Positions 27,951-37,400 of a DNA stretch of 64,000 bases are shown piece by piece (position 1 is the stretch's first letter; every line of letters starts with the position of its first letter). The stretch spans positions 3,720,001 through 3,784,000 of the forward strand of contig NZ_CP023695.1 of assembly GCF_008704395.1 (NCBI RefSeq), given 5' to 3'. The translations under genes were made by a program, and so were the position numbers. Origin of the DNA: Streptomyces alboniger. Lineage in GTDB: Bacteria > Actinomycetota > Actinomycetes > Streptomycetales > Streptomycetaceae. Under the pieces are notes generated by a model. That model did no database searches. It had not been told where the DNA came from and saw only the letters and a program-made list of their open reading frames with translations.

Positions 27951-29621
27951 CTACTTGGGAAGCGCGAACTCGCACCAGACGGCCTTGCCGCCGCCCGGTG
28001 TGCGGCGGCAGCCCCAGCTCGACGCGATCGTGGCGACGATGGCGATGCCGCGTCCCGCCTCGTCGGCCGGTTCGGCGCGGCGGCGGCGCGGCAGGTGGTC
28101 GTCACCGTCGGTGACCTCGATGATCAGACGGCGGTCGGTGCGGCGCAGACGGAGCCGCATCGGCGGGGTGCCGTGCTGGAGGGAGTTGGCGACCAGTTCG
28201 CTGGCCGCGAGGACGCCCAGGTCGTGCAGTTCCGGGGAGAAGCGCCAGCTGGCCAGCACGCCTGTGGCGAAGGCACGCGCGCGTGGCGCCGCTTCGACGC
28301 CGCCGAGCAGCTCCAGGGCGGCGTTTCTGAACAGTTCGGCGTCCGAGCCGATGCGGGCGGGGTGCTGGAGGACGAGGACCGCGACGTCGTCGTCGTGGTC
28401 GGCCGTCACCCCGAGGGCGCGGATGAGGCGGTCGCACACCACCTGGGGCGTGCCGGTGGCGCCGGCCAGGGCGCGCTCCAGGGAGGCCACGCCTTCGTAG
28501 ATGTCCTCGCTGCGCCGCTCGACCAGGCCGTCCGTGTAGAGGACGGCCGTCGATCCGGGGGCGAGCGGCACGGAGCCCGAGGTGTGCAGCCAGCCGCCGG
28601 TGCCGAGCGGGGGTCCGGTGGGCTTCTCGGCGCGGTGGATGGTGCCGTTCTCGTCGCGTACGAGGATGGGCAGGTGCCCGGCGGACGCGTAGACGAGGCT
28701 TCCTTCGTTCGGATCGTGTACGGCGTAGACGCAGGTGGCGATCTGGCTGGCGTCGATCTCGGAGGCGAGGCCGTCCAGGAGTTGCAGTACCTCGTGCGGG
28801 GGCAGGTCCAGGCGGGCGTAGGCGCGCACGGCCGTGCGGAGCTGGCCCATGACGGCCGCCGCGCGCACGCCGCGGCCCATCACGTCGCCGATGACGAGGG
28901 CGGTGCGGCCGCCGCCGAGGGTGATCACGTCGTACCAGTCGCCGCCGACCGCGGCCTCGGTGCCGCCCGGCTGGTAGGTGGCGGCGATGCGCAGGTCGTC
29001 GGGCTGTTCCAGTTCCTGGGGCAGCAGGGACTTCTGGAGGGTGACGGCCGTCTCGCGCTGGGCGCGCTCGCTGGCGCGCAGCCGCTCGGCGGCCTCGGCG
29101 TGGTCGGTGACGTCGGCGGCGAAGACAAGCACACCGCCGCCTTCCTCGGTGTCGGCCTCGGAGCCGCCCAGGGGCAGCGTCACGGGCGTGCAGGTGAAGG
29201 TGTACGAGCGTCCGCCGGGGGCCTTGCGGGACTTGACGGTGCGCGGCTTCGCGCTGCGCAGGACCTGGTCCAGGAGGGGCAGCAGGCCCAGCTCGTCCAG
29301 TTCGGGCAGGGCCACGCGCGCGGGTTCGCCGATGGGGCGGGGGCCGAAGGCGGCGACGTACGCGTCGTTGACGTGGGCGATGCGGTGGTCGGCGCCGTGC
29401 ACGAGGGCGACGAGGGCCGGGATGCGGTCGAGCACCTCGCGGACCGGCAGCTGGTCGATGCCGTCGGCGGGCGCGGGCGGGGTCCCGTCGGAGAGCCGCT
29501 CGGCGCGGGCCGCGGGGACGGAGCCGTCTCCTCGGGATGCCGTGGCGATCGCCTGTTCGGTCCGCGCTGCTGCGCGGCGCTGCGTTCCGGGGAGCCGGGC
29601 GCTCCAGCGCGTGAAGTTCAC
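27951..29621 (-). CDS. PAS-PP2C (SpoIIE)-HATPase regulatory phosphatase
   Basis: A 556-residue cytosolic signalling protein with three domains. A PAS domain (~55-165, VLDRIPALVALVHGADHRIAHVNDAYVAAFG) is followed by a SpoIIE-type PP2C phosphatase (~195-410, GGDWYDVITLGGGRTALVIGDVMGRG with metal-binding Asp pairs, ADHDDDVAVLVL at the end). The C-terminal anti-sigma-type HATPase (~430-556) has the N-box ASELVANSLQHG and GRGIAIVATIASSWG. Such proteins both dephosphorylate anti-sigma antagonists and phosphorylate or bind partners. GTG 29621 behind GAGG is preferred to the in-frame 29714. It converges on the MFS gene with 6 bases between stops. The partner sigma factor cannot be read from context. 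Confidence 0.9.
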   Translation of the reverse strand: MNFTRWSARLPGTQRRAAARTEQAIATASRGDGSVPAARAERLSDGTPPAPADGIDQLPVREVLDRIPALVALVHGADHRIAHVNDAYVAAFGPRPIGEPARVALPELDELGLLPLLDQVLRSAKPRTVKSRKAPGGRSYTFTCTPVTLPLGGSEADTEEGGGVLVFAADVTDHAEAAERLRASERAQRETAVTLQKSLLPQELEQPDDLRIAATYQPGGTEAAVGGDWYDVITLGGGRTALVIGDVMGRGVRAAAVMGQLRTAVRAYARLDLPPHEVLQLLDGLASEIDASQIATCVYAVHDPNEGSLVYASAGHLPILVRDENGTIHRAEKPTGPPLGTGGWLHTSGSVPLAPGSTAVLYTDGLVERRSEDIYEGVASLERALAGATGTPQVVCDRLIRALGVTADHDDDVAVLVLQHPARIGSDAELFRNAALELLGGVEAAPRARAFATGVLASWRFSPELHDLGVLAASELVANSLQHGTPPMRLRLRRTDRRLIIEVTDGDDHLPRRRRAEPADEAGRGIAIVATIASSWGCRRTPGGGKAVWCEFALPK

Positions 29622-29804
29622 TGCGGTAGGCCTCGTGGTGTCGCTTCTGGATCGGGAACACAGCATGTCGAGGGCGGACGTCCCTGGTCGGCCTTGCGGC
29701 CGGACCATGGTCACACGAACAGTCTCGTCTGCCGGACTGACATCGGCCGGTCCGGACGGACATCCGTCAGACGTGGGTCCTGCGCGGGGAGTTCCTGACT
29801 CCGG

Positions 29805-31163
29805 TCAGGAGGACTCCTTCGGGCGCTCGCGCCCGGCCGCCAGTTCGAACTCCGCACGGGGGTGCTCAAGCGATCCGAGGGAGACGATCTCGCGTTTGAA
29901 CAGTCCGGAGAGGGTCCATTCGGCGAGCACACGGGACTTGCGGTTGATGGTCGGCACTCTGCTCAAGTGGTAGACGCGGTGCATGAACCAGGCAGGGTAG
30001 CCCTTCAGCTTGCGTCCGTAGACGTGTGCGACACCTTTGTGCAGTCCCAGGGACGCTACGGAGCCGACGTATTTGTGCCGGTACTCCTGGAGGGGCCGCT
30101 CGCGCAGGGTCGCCACGATGTTGTCGCCGAGGACCTTGGCCTGGCGCACGGCGTGCTGGGCGTTGGGCGCGCACTCCTTGCCGGGCTCGTCCGCGGTGAC
30201 GTCGGGGACCGCGGCGGCGTCTCCGGCCGCCCACGCGTGCGTGGCGCCTTCGACAGAGAGCTGTGCGGTGCACTTGAGGCGGCCGCGTTCGTTCAGCGGC
30301 AGGTCGGAGGCGGCGAGGACCGGGTGCGGTTTGACGCCCGCCGTCCACACGACGGTGCGGGTGGGGAAGCGGGAGCCGTCGCTCAGCACGGCGACACGGT
30401 CCTCGCAGGAGTCGAGGCGGGTCTCCAGGCGTACGTCGATATTGCGCCGTCGTAGCTCCCGCACGGTGTACTGGCCCATCTCCTCCCCGACCTCGGGGAG
30501 GATCCGCCCCGTCGCCTCGACGAGGATCCACTTCATGTCCTCGGCCTTGATGTTGTGGTAGTACCGGGAGGCGTAGCGCGCCATGTCCTCCAGCTCGCCG
30601 AGCGCCTCCACGCCCGCGTACCCGCCGCCCACGAAGACGAAGGTCAGGGCCGCGTCGCGGATCGCGGGGTCGCGGGTCGACGAGGCGATGTCCATCTGTT
30701 CGATGACGTGGTTGCGCAGCCCGATGGCCTCTTCGACGGTCTTGAAACCGATGGCGTACTCGGCGAGCCCGGGGACGGGCAGCGTGCGCGAGATGGAGCC
30801 GGGGGCCAGCACCAGTTCGTCGTACACGATGTCGACGGGGCCGGTGCCCTCCTCCTCGGTGGCGAGCGTGGTGAAGGTCGCGGTGCGCTTGGCGTGGGCG
30901 ATCGACTCGACCTCGCCGATGACGACGCGGCACTGGTCGAGGACGCGGCGCAGCGGTACGACGACGTGGCGCGGCGAGATGTTGCCGGCCGCCGCTTCGG
31001 GCAGGAATGGCTGATACGTCATATACGGCTCGGGAGTGATCACGACGATCTCGGTCTCACCCCGCTTGAGCTCCGACTTCAGCTTCCGCTGGAGCCGCAG
31101 CGCGGTGTACATACCGACGTAGCCGCCGCCGACGACGAGAATGCGCACAGGTTCCTTCACCAT
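29805..31163 (-). CDS. ndh: Type II NADH dehydrogenase (NDH-2)
   Basis: A 452-residue membrane-associated flavoprotein that passes electrons from NADH to menaquinone without pumping protons. The FAD-binding fold starts at residue ~8 (RILVVGGGYVGMYTALRL) and the NADH-binding fold at ~165 (LTFVFVGGGYAGVEALGEL). The family quinone-site stretch AQHAVRQAKVLGDNI and the AWAAGDAAAVPD flavin motif follow. C-terminal amphipathic helices (VYHLSRVPTINRK) would attach to the membrane. The internal VVVPLRRVLDQCRVV matches the substrate-access region. ATG 31163 is preferred; the ribosome site is weak. A TTGCCG-17-TGTAGC promoter-like pair lies upstream. Confidence 0.92.
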   Translation of the reverse strand: MVKEPVRILVVGGGYVGMYTALRLQRKLKSELKRGETEIVVITPEPYMTYQPFLPEAAAGNISPRHVVVPLRRVLDQCRVVIGEVESIAHAKRTATFTTLATEEEGTGPVDIVYDELVLAPGSISRTLPVPGLAEYAIGFKTVEEAIGLRNHVIEQMDIASSTRDPAIRDAALTFVFVGGGYAGVEALGELEDMARYASRYYHNIKAEDMKWILVEATGRILPEVGEEMGQYTVRELRRRNIDVRLETRLDSCEDRVAVLSDGSRFPTRTVVWTAGVKPHPVLAASDLPLNERGRLKCTAQLSVEGATHAWAAGDAAAVPDVTADEPGKECAPNAQHAVRQAKVLGDNIVATLRERPLQEYRHKYVGSVASLGLHKGVAHVYGRKLKGYPAWFMHRVYHLSRVPTINRKSRVLAEWTLSGLFKREIVSLGSLEHPRAEFELAAGRERPKESS

Positions 31164-31536
31164 CCCATGACGCACCCGGCTACAGAGTTTGTCCACAGGC
31201 CCGGCAATTTGTGTGACCGGTCGTGGTGCGCCCCCGGCGCCCGGCGGATTGCGCCGGAGCGCGGGAGGTGCGCAGGTCAGCGGGGGTGAGGGGGGTATGG
31301 AGACGGGGGACGATAAGGCCGGAAACGGTGCGTACTCCGATCGGGGGGCGCTCCGTGCGGAACCCACCTCTTCTGAATTGACTCAGGCTCAACTATGTTC
31401 GTGGGACGTCGGGGTGTCGGGGGATGCGCTCGTCGAGCCGAGTTTCCGGGCTCGCGGAAGGGTTCGCTCCTCACACGCCGGTTGACCAATGGCGGGGAGT
31501 CTCCGGGGGGAGACGTCATTAACCGGGGGAACGTGT
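31164..31536. other. Intergenic region between ndh and tetR, with one DnaA-box-like site
   Basis: A 373-base divergent control region with no gene. It holds TTGTCCACA at 31189-31197, an exact match to the Streptomyces DnaA-box consensus, within the presumed ndh promoter. It also holds TTGTGTGAC (31208-31216), a half-match to a Rex-type redox operator. A G-rich stretch near 31280-31310 precedes the tetR promoter. No other structure is evident. Confidence 0.6.
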
Positions 31537-32307
31537 ATGACCATTCAGGAAACCCACTGGACTTCCGCTGCCGCGTCGGCATCAGCCGTCGGCCTCAGCG
31601 GGAACGGACGTGACATGGGGGAAGGAGCGCGCACGACACCGCTGCGTGTCGACGCACAGCGCAATCTCGAGCATGTACTTCGTGCGGCACGCGAGGTCTT
31701 CGGCGAGCTGGGGTACGGCGCGCCGATGGAAGACGTGGCGCGCCGCGCGCGGGTCGGTGTCGGCACCGTCTACCGCCGCTTCCCGAGCAAGGACGTACTG
31801 GTCAGGCGCATAGCCGAGGAGGAGACCTCCCGGCTGACCGACCAGGCGCGTGCCGCGCTCGGGCAGGAGGACGAGCCGTGGTCGGCGCTCTCGCGCTTCC
31901 TGCGGACGTCCGTGGCGTCGGGCGCGGGGCGGCTGCTGCCGCCGCAGGTGCTGCGGGTGAGCGTCGAGGACGGCGCGGCCGACGAGGACGAGGCGAGGGT
32001 GCCGCAGCAGCGCCAGCCCGCCCCGGACTCGCCCGAGCTGCGCCTCGTGGAACAGCGCCAGGCGCCGGCCGAGGAGTCGGTCCCGATGGGCGAGGACGCG
32101 GGGACGGCGACGCTCCTCGATGTCGTCGGCCGCCTCGTGGAGCGTGCCCGTGCGGCGGGCGAGCTGCGACCGGACGTGACCGTCTCGGACGTGCTCCTGG
32201 TGATAGCGACGGCGGCGCCCTCGCTGCCGGACGCGGCGCAGCAGGCCGCGGCCTCGTCGCGACTGCTGGACATCCTGCTCGAAGGGCTGCGGTCTCGGCC
32301 GTCGTAG
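31537..32307 (+). CDS. TetR family transcriptional regulator
   Basis: A 256-residue regulator. The helix-turn-helix is at ~55-98: NLEHVLRAAREVFGELGYGAPMEDVARRARVGVGTVYRRFPSKD. A ligand-binding helical domain follows, with an unusual acidic/Gln-Pro-rich insert (DGAADEDEARVPQQRQPAPDSP) in its middle. An extra ~45 residues precede the DNA-binding domain. ATG 31537 follows GGGGGAACGTGT; an internal start near MGEGARTTPLRVDAQRN (31615) would remove the extension and is a real alternative. It is divergent from ndh and upstream of the sigma factor gene. The ligand is unknown. Confidence 0.85.
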   Translation: MTIQETHWTSAAASASAVGLSGNGRDMGEGARTTPLRVDAQRNLEHVLRAAREVFGELGYGAPMEDVARRARVGVGTVYRRFPSKDVLVRRIAEEETSRLTDQARAALGQEDEPWSALSRFLRTSVASGAGRLLPPQVLRVSVEDGAADEDEARVPQQRQPAPDSPELRLVEQRQAPAEESVPMGEDAGTATLLDVVGRLVERARAAGELRPDVTVSDVLLVIATAAPSLPDAAQQAAASSRLLDILLEGLRSRPS

Positions 32308-32508
32308 CGGCACCCCAGACGGCGGAAGGCTCAACTCCGTTTATCACCGCGGTTGTTGAGTCTTCCCCGAATGGGTGAACGGTAGTGCTCCGTTGCGGGA
32401 AGTCACCTCGGACGAGTGGTTGCCTGTCATCCCTCGTGGCCCGAGCGCGGCCGTGTGCCACGCTTTCCCGGTGGTCGGGTCTGAGTGTGCAACCGGGGGC
32501 GTTCCGCG

Positions 32509-34401
32509 ATGAGTGTTGACGGTCGGGACGAGCCGTCCACCGGCTTCGGCGAGGAGGCACCCTCGGCAAGCGGTGGCAAGGGGACCGGCGGGACGGCATC
32601 CGGCACGGCCCCCGGCCCCAGCGTGCCGCCGCAGCGTGAGGGCGGCACGGGAGCCGCCGCGCCCGGCGACGGGGAAGCGGCGCCGTCCGACGCCGACCTG
32701 ATCTCGCGGATGCGGACGGGCGACGACTCCGCGTACGAAGAGCTGTACCGCAGGCACGCCGAAGCCGTCCGCCGCTACGCCGGCACCTGCTGCCGCGACG
32801 GCCACACCGCCGACGACCTCACCGCCGAGGTCTTCGCCCGCATGCTCCAGGCGGTACGCGGCGGCAGCGGGCCCGAGTACGCGGTGCGCGCCTATCTGCT
32901 GACCACGATCAGGCGCGTCGCCGCCGGGTGGACGAAGTCGGCCAGGCGGGAGCAGCTGGTCGACGACTTCGCGGTGTTCGCCGCGCAGGCCGCGCGCGGC
33001 ACCGACGTGGGTGACGACGACACGCTGGACCTGGGCGCGGACGTCCGCGCGATGCACGAGGCCGAGCAGTCGATGGCCATGCAGGCCTTCCGGAGCCTGC
33101 CGGAGCGCTGGCAGGCCGTGCTGTGGCACACGGAGATCGAGGACGAGTCCCCGAGCGAGGTCGCCACGCTCTTCGGCCTCGACGCGAACGGCACGCGCGT
33201 GCTCGCGAGCCGCGCCCGCGAGGGCCTCAAGCAGGCCTACCTCCAGGCGCACGTGAGCGCCACCCTCACCGAGAGCGAGGAGTGCGCGCGCTACGCCGAC
33301 CGCCTCGGCGCCTACGCCCGCGGCGGACTGCGCACCCGCGCCGAGCGGGGCCTGCGCAAGCACTTGGAGGAGTGCGCCAAGTGCCGTCTGGCCGCGGGCC
33401 AGATCAAGGAAGTCGCCAGCGGGATCCCCGCGGTCGTGCCGATCGCCGTCATCGGCTGGTTCGGTGCCGCCGGGTACGCGAAGGTGGCCGCGCTCGTCGG
33501 TTGCGGCACCGTGAGCGCGGGCGCCGCGGGAGCCGCCGGCACGGCGGCCACGGGCGGGGCCTCCGGAGGGTCGGCCGCGGGCGGAGCAGCCGCCGCCGAA
33601 GGGCTCGGCGCCCCCGCCAAGGCCGGTATCGCCGCGGGCGTCGTCGTGGCGGCCGGGGTCGCCGCGGCGATCGCCCTCACCGGTGGCGACGGCAAGCCCA
33701 AGGAGGACCGGCCGCCGAAGGCCAAGGAGCCCGCGGTGTCCGAGTCGATCGTGCCGCAGAAGCCGCCGCCCCTGAAGCCCAAGCCCTCTCCTCCGCTCCC
33801 CGCGGCGAAGCCGACCCCCAAGCCCACGCCGCCGCCCCCCACGCCGAAGCCTCCCGCCGAGGAGAAGCCCAAGCCGAAGCCGCCGCCACCGCCGCCACCT
33901 CCTCCTGAGCCCGAGCCCACCCCCCCGCCCGAGCCGACCCCGAAGCCACCGCCGCCGCCACCGGCCCCGGCGGTCTACCACTGGAGCGAGCTCCAGTACG
34001 GCACGGTGGGCGACGGCACCAAGCCCGAGATGCGGCTCGGCGAGAGCAGCTGGGTGTGGCAGCGCCGGGGCCTGTCGATCGACGACCGGCGCTACTCCCA
34101 CGGCGTGACCGTGCACGGCAAGTCCTCCGTGACGATCGACCTCAACCGCAGCTGCACGACGTACGACGCGCTCGTCGGCGTCGACGACATGACGATGGAG
34201 CTGGGCGCGGTGCGCTTCTCCGTGTACGCGGACGGGGCGCGGCTGTGGCAGTCGCCGCTGATGAAGGGCGGTGACCCCGCGCTGCCCGTGCAGGTGAACC
34301 TCACGGGCCGCAAGACCATCCGCCTCGTCGTCGAGCCGCACACGCCCTTCTCCTCGGTGGCGCTCGCGGACTGGGCGCAGTCGCGGATGCGCTGCTTCTA
34401 G
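32509..34401 (+). CDS. ECF-type sigma factor fused to zinc finger, membrane segments and NPCBM domain
   Basis: A 630-residue fusion. Residues ~60-125 are sigma region 2 (DADLISRMRTGDDSAYEELYRRH ... DDLTAEVFARML), and ~185-250 are region 4 (SLPERWQAVLWHTEIEDESPSEVATLFGLDANG). Then come a zinc-finger-like anti-sigma motif, His285-x3-Cys289-x2-Cys292, hydrophobic segments at ~305-330 and ~367-390, a long Pro/Lys linker (~410-490) and an outer C-terminal NPCBM carbohydrate-binding domain (~495-630: RLGESSWVWQRRGLSIDDRRYSHGVTVHGKS). One chain thus carries a transcription factor, its likely restraint and a cell-wall sensor. ATG 32509 follows CGGGGGCG. Fused ECF groups of this kind are known in actinobacteria (from memory); the target regulon is unknown. 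Confidence 0.9.
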   Translation: MSVDGRDEPSTGFGEEAPSASGGKGTGGTASGTAPGPSVPPQREGGTGAAAPGDGEAAPSDADLISRMRTGDDSAYEELYRRHAEAVRRYAGTCCRDGHTADDLTAEVFARMLQAVRGGSGPEYAVRAYLLTTIRRVAAGWTKSARREQLVDDFAVFAAQAARGTDVGDDDTLDLGADVRAMHEAEQSMAMQAFRSLPERWQAVLWHTEIEDESPSEVATLFGLDANGTRVLASRAREGLKQAYLQAHVSATLTESEECARYADRLGAYARGGLRTRAERGLRKHLEECAKCRLAAGQIKEVASGIPAVVPIAVIGWFGAAGYAKVAALVGCGTVSAGAAGAAGTAATGGASGGSAAGGAAAAEGLGAPAKAGIAAGVVVAAGVAAAIALTGGDGKPKEDRPPKAKEPAVSESIVPQKPPPLKPKPSPPLPAAKPTPKPTPPPPTPKPPAEEKPKPKPPPPPPPPPEPEPTPPPEPTPKPPPPPPAPAVYHWSELQYGTVGDGTKPEMRLGESSWVWQRRGLSIDDRRYSHGVTVHGKSSVTIDLNRSCTTYDALVGVDDMTMELGAVRFSVYADGARLWQSPLMKGGDPALPVQVNLTGRKTIRLVVEPHTPFSSVALADWAQSRMRCF

Positions 34402-37400
34402 GGAGTCCCCGGCCCCGCTTGACCGGACGGGTCCGGGCCACCCATGGCCTCGGTCAGCTCCCTGAGCAGTTCGTCGATCGTGAGGTCGCCGCCGGCGGCG
34501 TACGCAGCCTCGTACCGCGTCGCGGTGAGGGCGGCCGTGGCGGCGGACATGACGCGGTCGGCGGCGGTCACCTCGGGCCGAGGGCGCGGATGGCCGCCCC
34601 GGAGGCGTGTGCCGACGGCCAGGAGGCGGACCGCGCGCACGTGGTCACCGAGGTCGCTCAGGAACGTGGCGCCCGTATCCACCAAGGACGCGACGATCAC
34701 CTCGGAGCAGCGCGCGTTCACGGCCTCGCGCAGCGCGTCGGTCAGCTCGGGCAGGGCCGCCGCCGGGCCCGACTCGGCGGCGGTGACCCGGGCCTCCACA
34801 CCGCGCACGGCCACGCTGAACTGCGGTGGCGGCGTGCCGTACGTCGACTCGCCGCGGGCAGCGGCGCACAGCCTGCCGGCCGCGGCCGGATCGCCGTCGT
34901 CCAGCGCCATCACCGCGCGCAACAGCCGTACGTACGAATGGGAGTCGGTCACGCCGTAGCGGTCGGCCTCGGTGCTCGCCTCGTCGAGGGTCTTCTCCGC
35001 CGCCTCCCGGTCGCCCTCCAGATACGAGATCTCGGCGAGCCTCGCCAGGAGGAACGGCGTCTCCGCGTACGCCCCCACTTCGTAGGCCAGGCGCAGCCCT
35101 TCCTCGTAGGCAGCGCGGGCCTCTCCGTGGCGGCTGCGGGCCATCGCCGCCTCGCCCGCGGCGCTGCTCACCTGGGCCCTTATCCACCGGTCGCCCACGC
35201 GTCCGCTGAGCGCACGCAGCTCGGCCAGGTCCTCGTCGACGCCCGAGAAGTTGCCGTTCATGTCGATGGCCATGTGCGCGCGGAACATGAGGATGACGCA
35301 GAGTTCCCAGTCGCCTCCGTAGCGGCGGCAGTTCTCGACCGCCTGGTCGACGGCGGGGCGGGTGTGGTCGTGCGTGCCGCCGGTGAAGAAGATCGTGAAC
35401 GGCCAGATCAGCCCAGGGAACCGGGCGGACTCCGGACCGGGGCGTGCGAAGACGGCGCGCACCCGCTCGACGTACCTGTCCTTGGTCCAGCCGTCCTGGT
35501 CCGTTCGCGCGTCGGCGGGCAGGGTCTCCGTCACCAGGAAGAGGTGCAGCAGCCGCAGCTCCATCCACGGCCAGTAGAGCGGGTCGTCCTCGTCGGGCAG
35601 GCCCCAGGCGCCGTACGTGGCGCAGACGGGGGCCAGGCCGAGGACTCGGCTCATCCACTCGCAGCCCTCGCGGCGGAAGTTGCGCAGCCACCAGAACCAG
35701 CCGGTGTGCAGGGCGAGGGCGAGTGCCGTCGTCGTGTCGCGCGTCTCGACGGAGTGCTGGAGGGCCGCGCGGATGTTGTCCAGCTCCGTCTCCAGGCGTC
35801 TGATCCACGGCAGTTGCTCGGCGGTGCGCAGCAGGGGCTCGGCGCGCTCGACGAGCGCGCGGAAGTACGCGCTGTGGCGCCGGGCCGCGGCCGGGAGCAG
35901 GCCGGGGGTCTCGGCGGCGCGCTCGGCGGCGTACTCGTGGATGGTCTCCAGGAGGCGGTAGCGCATGCCTCCGTCCTCGGGCCCGGCGCCCGGGACCGCC
36001 ACGATCAGGGACTTGTCGACGAGGGCGCCGATCAGTTCCGTGGCGGGACCGGTGCAGACCGCCTCGGCGGCGGGCAGGTCCCAGCTGCCCGCGAAGACGG
36101 ACACCTCGCACAGCACGGTCCGCTCCGCCTCGCCGAGCAGGTCCCAGGACCAGTCGACGACGGCCCGCAGGGTCTGCTGGCGGGGCAGGACCGTGCGGCT
36201 GCCGCTGGTCAGGAGGCGGAAGCGGTCGTCGAGCCGGTCGGCGATCTGGCGCGGGGCGAGCAACCGCAGGCGGGCGGCGGCCAGTTCGATGGCGAGCGGC
36301 AGGCCGTCCAGGCGGCGGCAGATCTCGGCGACGGCCTCGGCGTCCTCCTCGGGGGCGAAGCCGGGCCGCACCGCCGCGGCCCGCTCGGCGAACAGGCGGT
36401 GTGCCGGGTCGGGCGGGAGCGGCTCGACCGGACGTACGGACTCGCCGGGCACGCCCAGGGGCTCGCGGCTGGTGGCGAGGATCGTGAGGCCGGGGCAGTG
36501 CGTGAGGAGTGTCTCGGCGAGCGCGGCGGCGGCGTCGATCACGTGTTCGCAGTTGTCAAGGATCAGGAGCAGCGCGCGCTGGGCGCAGTACTCGACGAGC
36601 AGGCCGAGCGGGTCGTCCTGCGGGACGGACAGTTCGCTGGTCATCAGCAGGGTCTCGCGCAGACCGAGCGCGCTGACGACAGCGCCGGGCACCGCCTCGG
36701 GGTGGTCGAGCGGGGCCAGCTCGGCCAGCCATGCCTGCGGATGCCCGGCGGCGGCTTCCTCGGCGAGGCGGGTCTTTCCGGAGCCGCCCGGTCCGGTGAG
36801 GGTGACGAGGCGGGCCCTGTGCAGATCCGAACGGATGGCGGCCAGCTCGGGTTCCCGTCCGACGAAAGAGGTCAAACGGTTGCGGATGTTCCCCTTACGG
36901 GCAGGTCCGGTACGGATGCTTGCCTGCTGGTGGGCGATCCGGTCGACCGCTCGTTCGCCTGCTGGACCTACTGGGCCTACTGGGCCTGCTGCGGGTTCGA
37001 CTGACGGGCCGGCTGCCTGGTCGACTGCCCGCCCAACCGTCGTCTCAGCCGTCCACTCAGCCGCCCGCTCGGCCTGAGGCGGGGGGAGGGGCGGCGTCCT
37101 GCGCGGACGGGGAGCCGCTTCGGCCGGGGCGAGCAACTCTTCGTGCAGGGCGCGCAGTTCCGGCCCCGGATCGGCTCCGAGGCCCTCGGCGAGGGCGCGG
37201 CGCGCGTCCTCGTAGGCGGCGAGCGCGTCGGCCCCGCGCCCGGCGTCGCGCAGGGCGCGGATCAGCAGGGCGCGCACTGTCTCGTCGTACGGCTGGGCCG
37301 CGGTCAGTTCCCGCAGTTCCGGTACGACATCGGGCGCGCGGCCCAGCAGCAGGTCCGCCTCGATCCGCGCCCGGAGCACCTCCGCGCGCTGAGCCTCGGG

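Noticed and set aside
28095-29798. 567-codon open frame opposite the PP2C phosphatase
   Set aside because: Gly/Val/Ala-rich antisense shadow of a three-domain protein.
34419-37004. 861-codon open frame opposite the SARP regulator
   Set aside because: Low-complexity Gly/Arg/Ala/Val translation with no motif; the opposite strand has clear winged-helix, NB-ARC and TPR regions.
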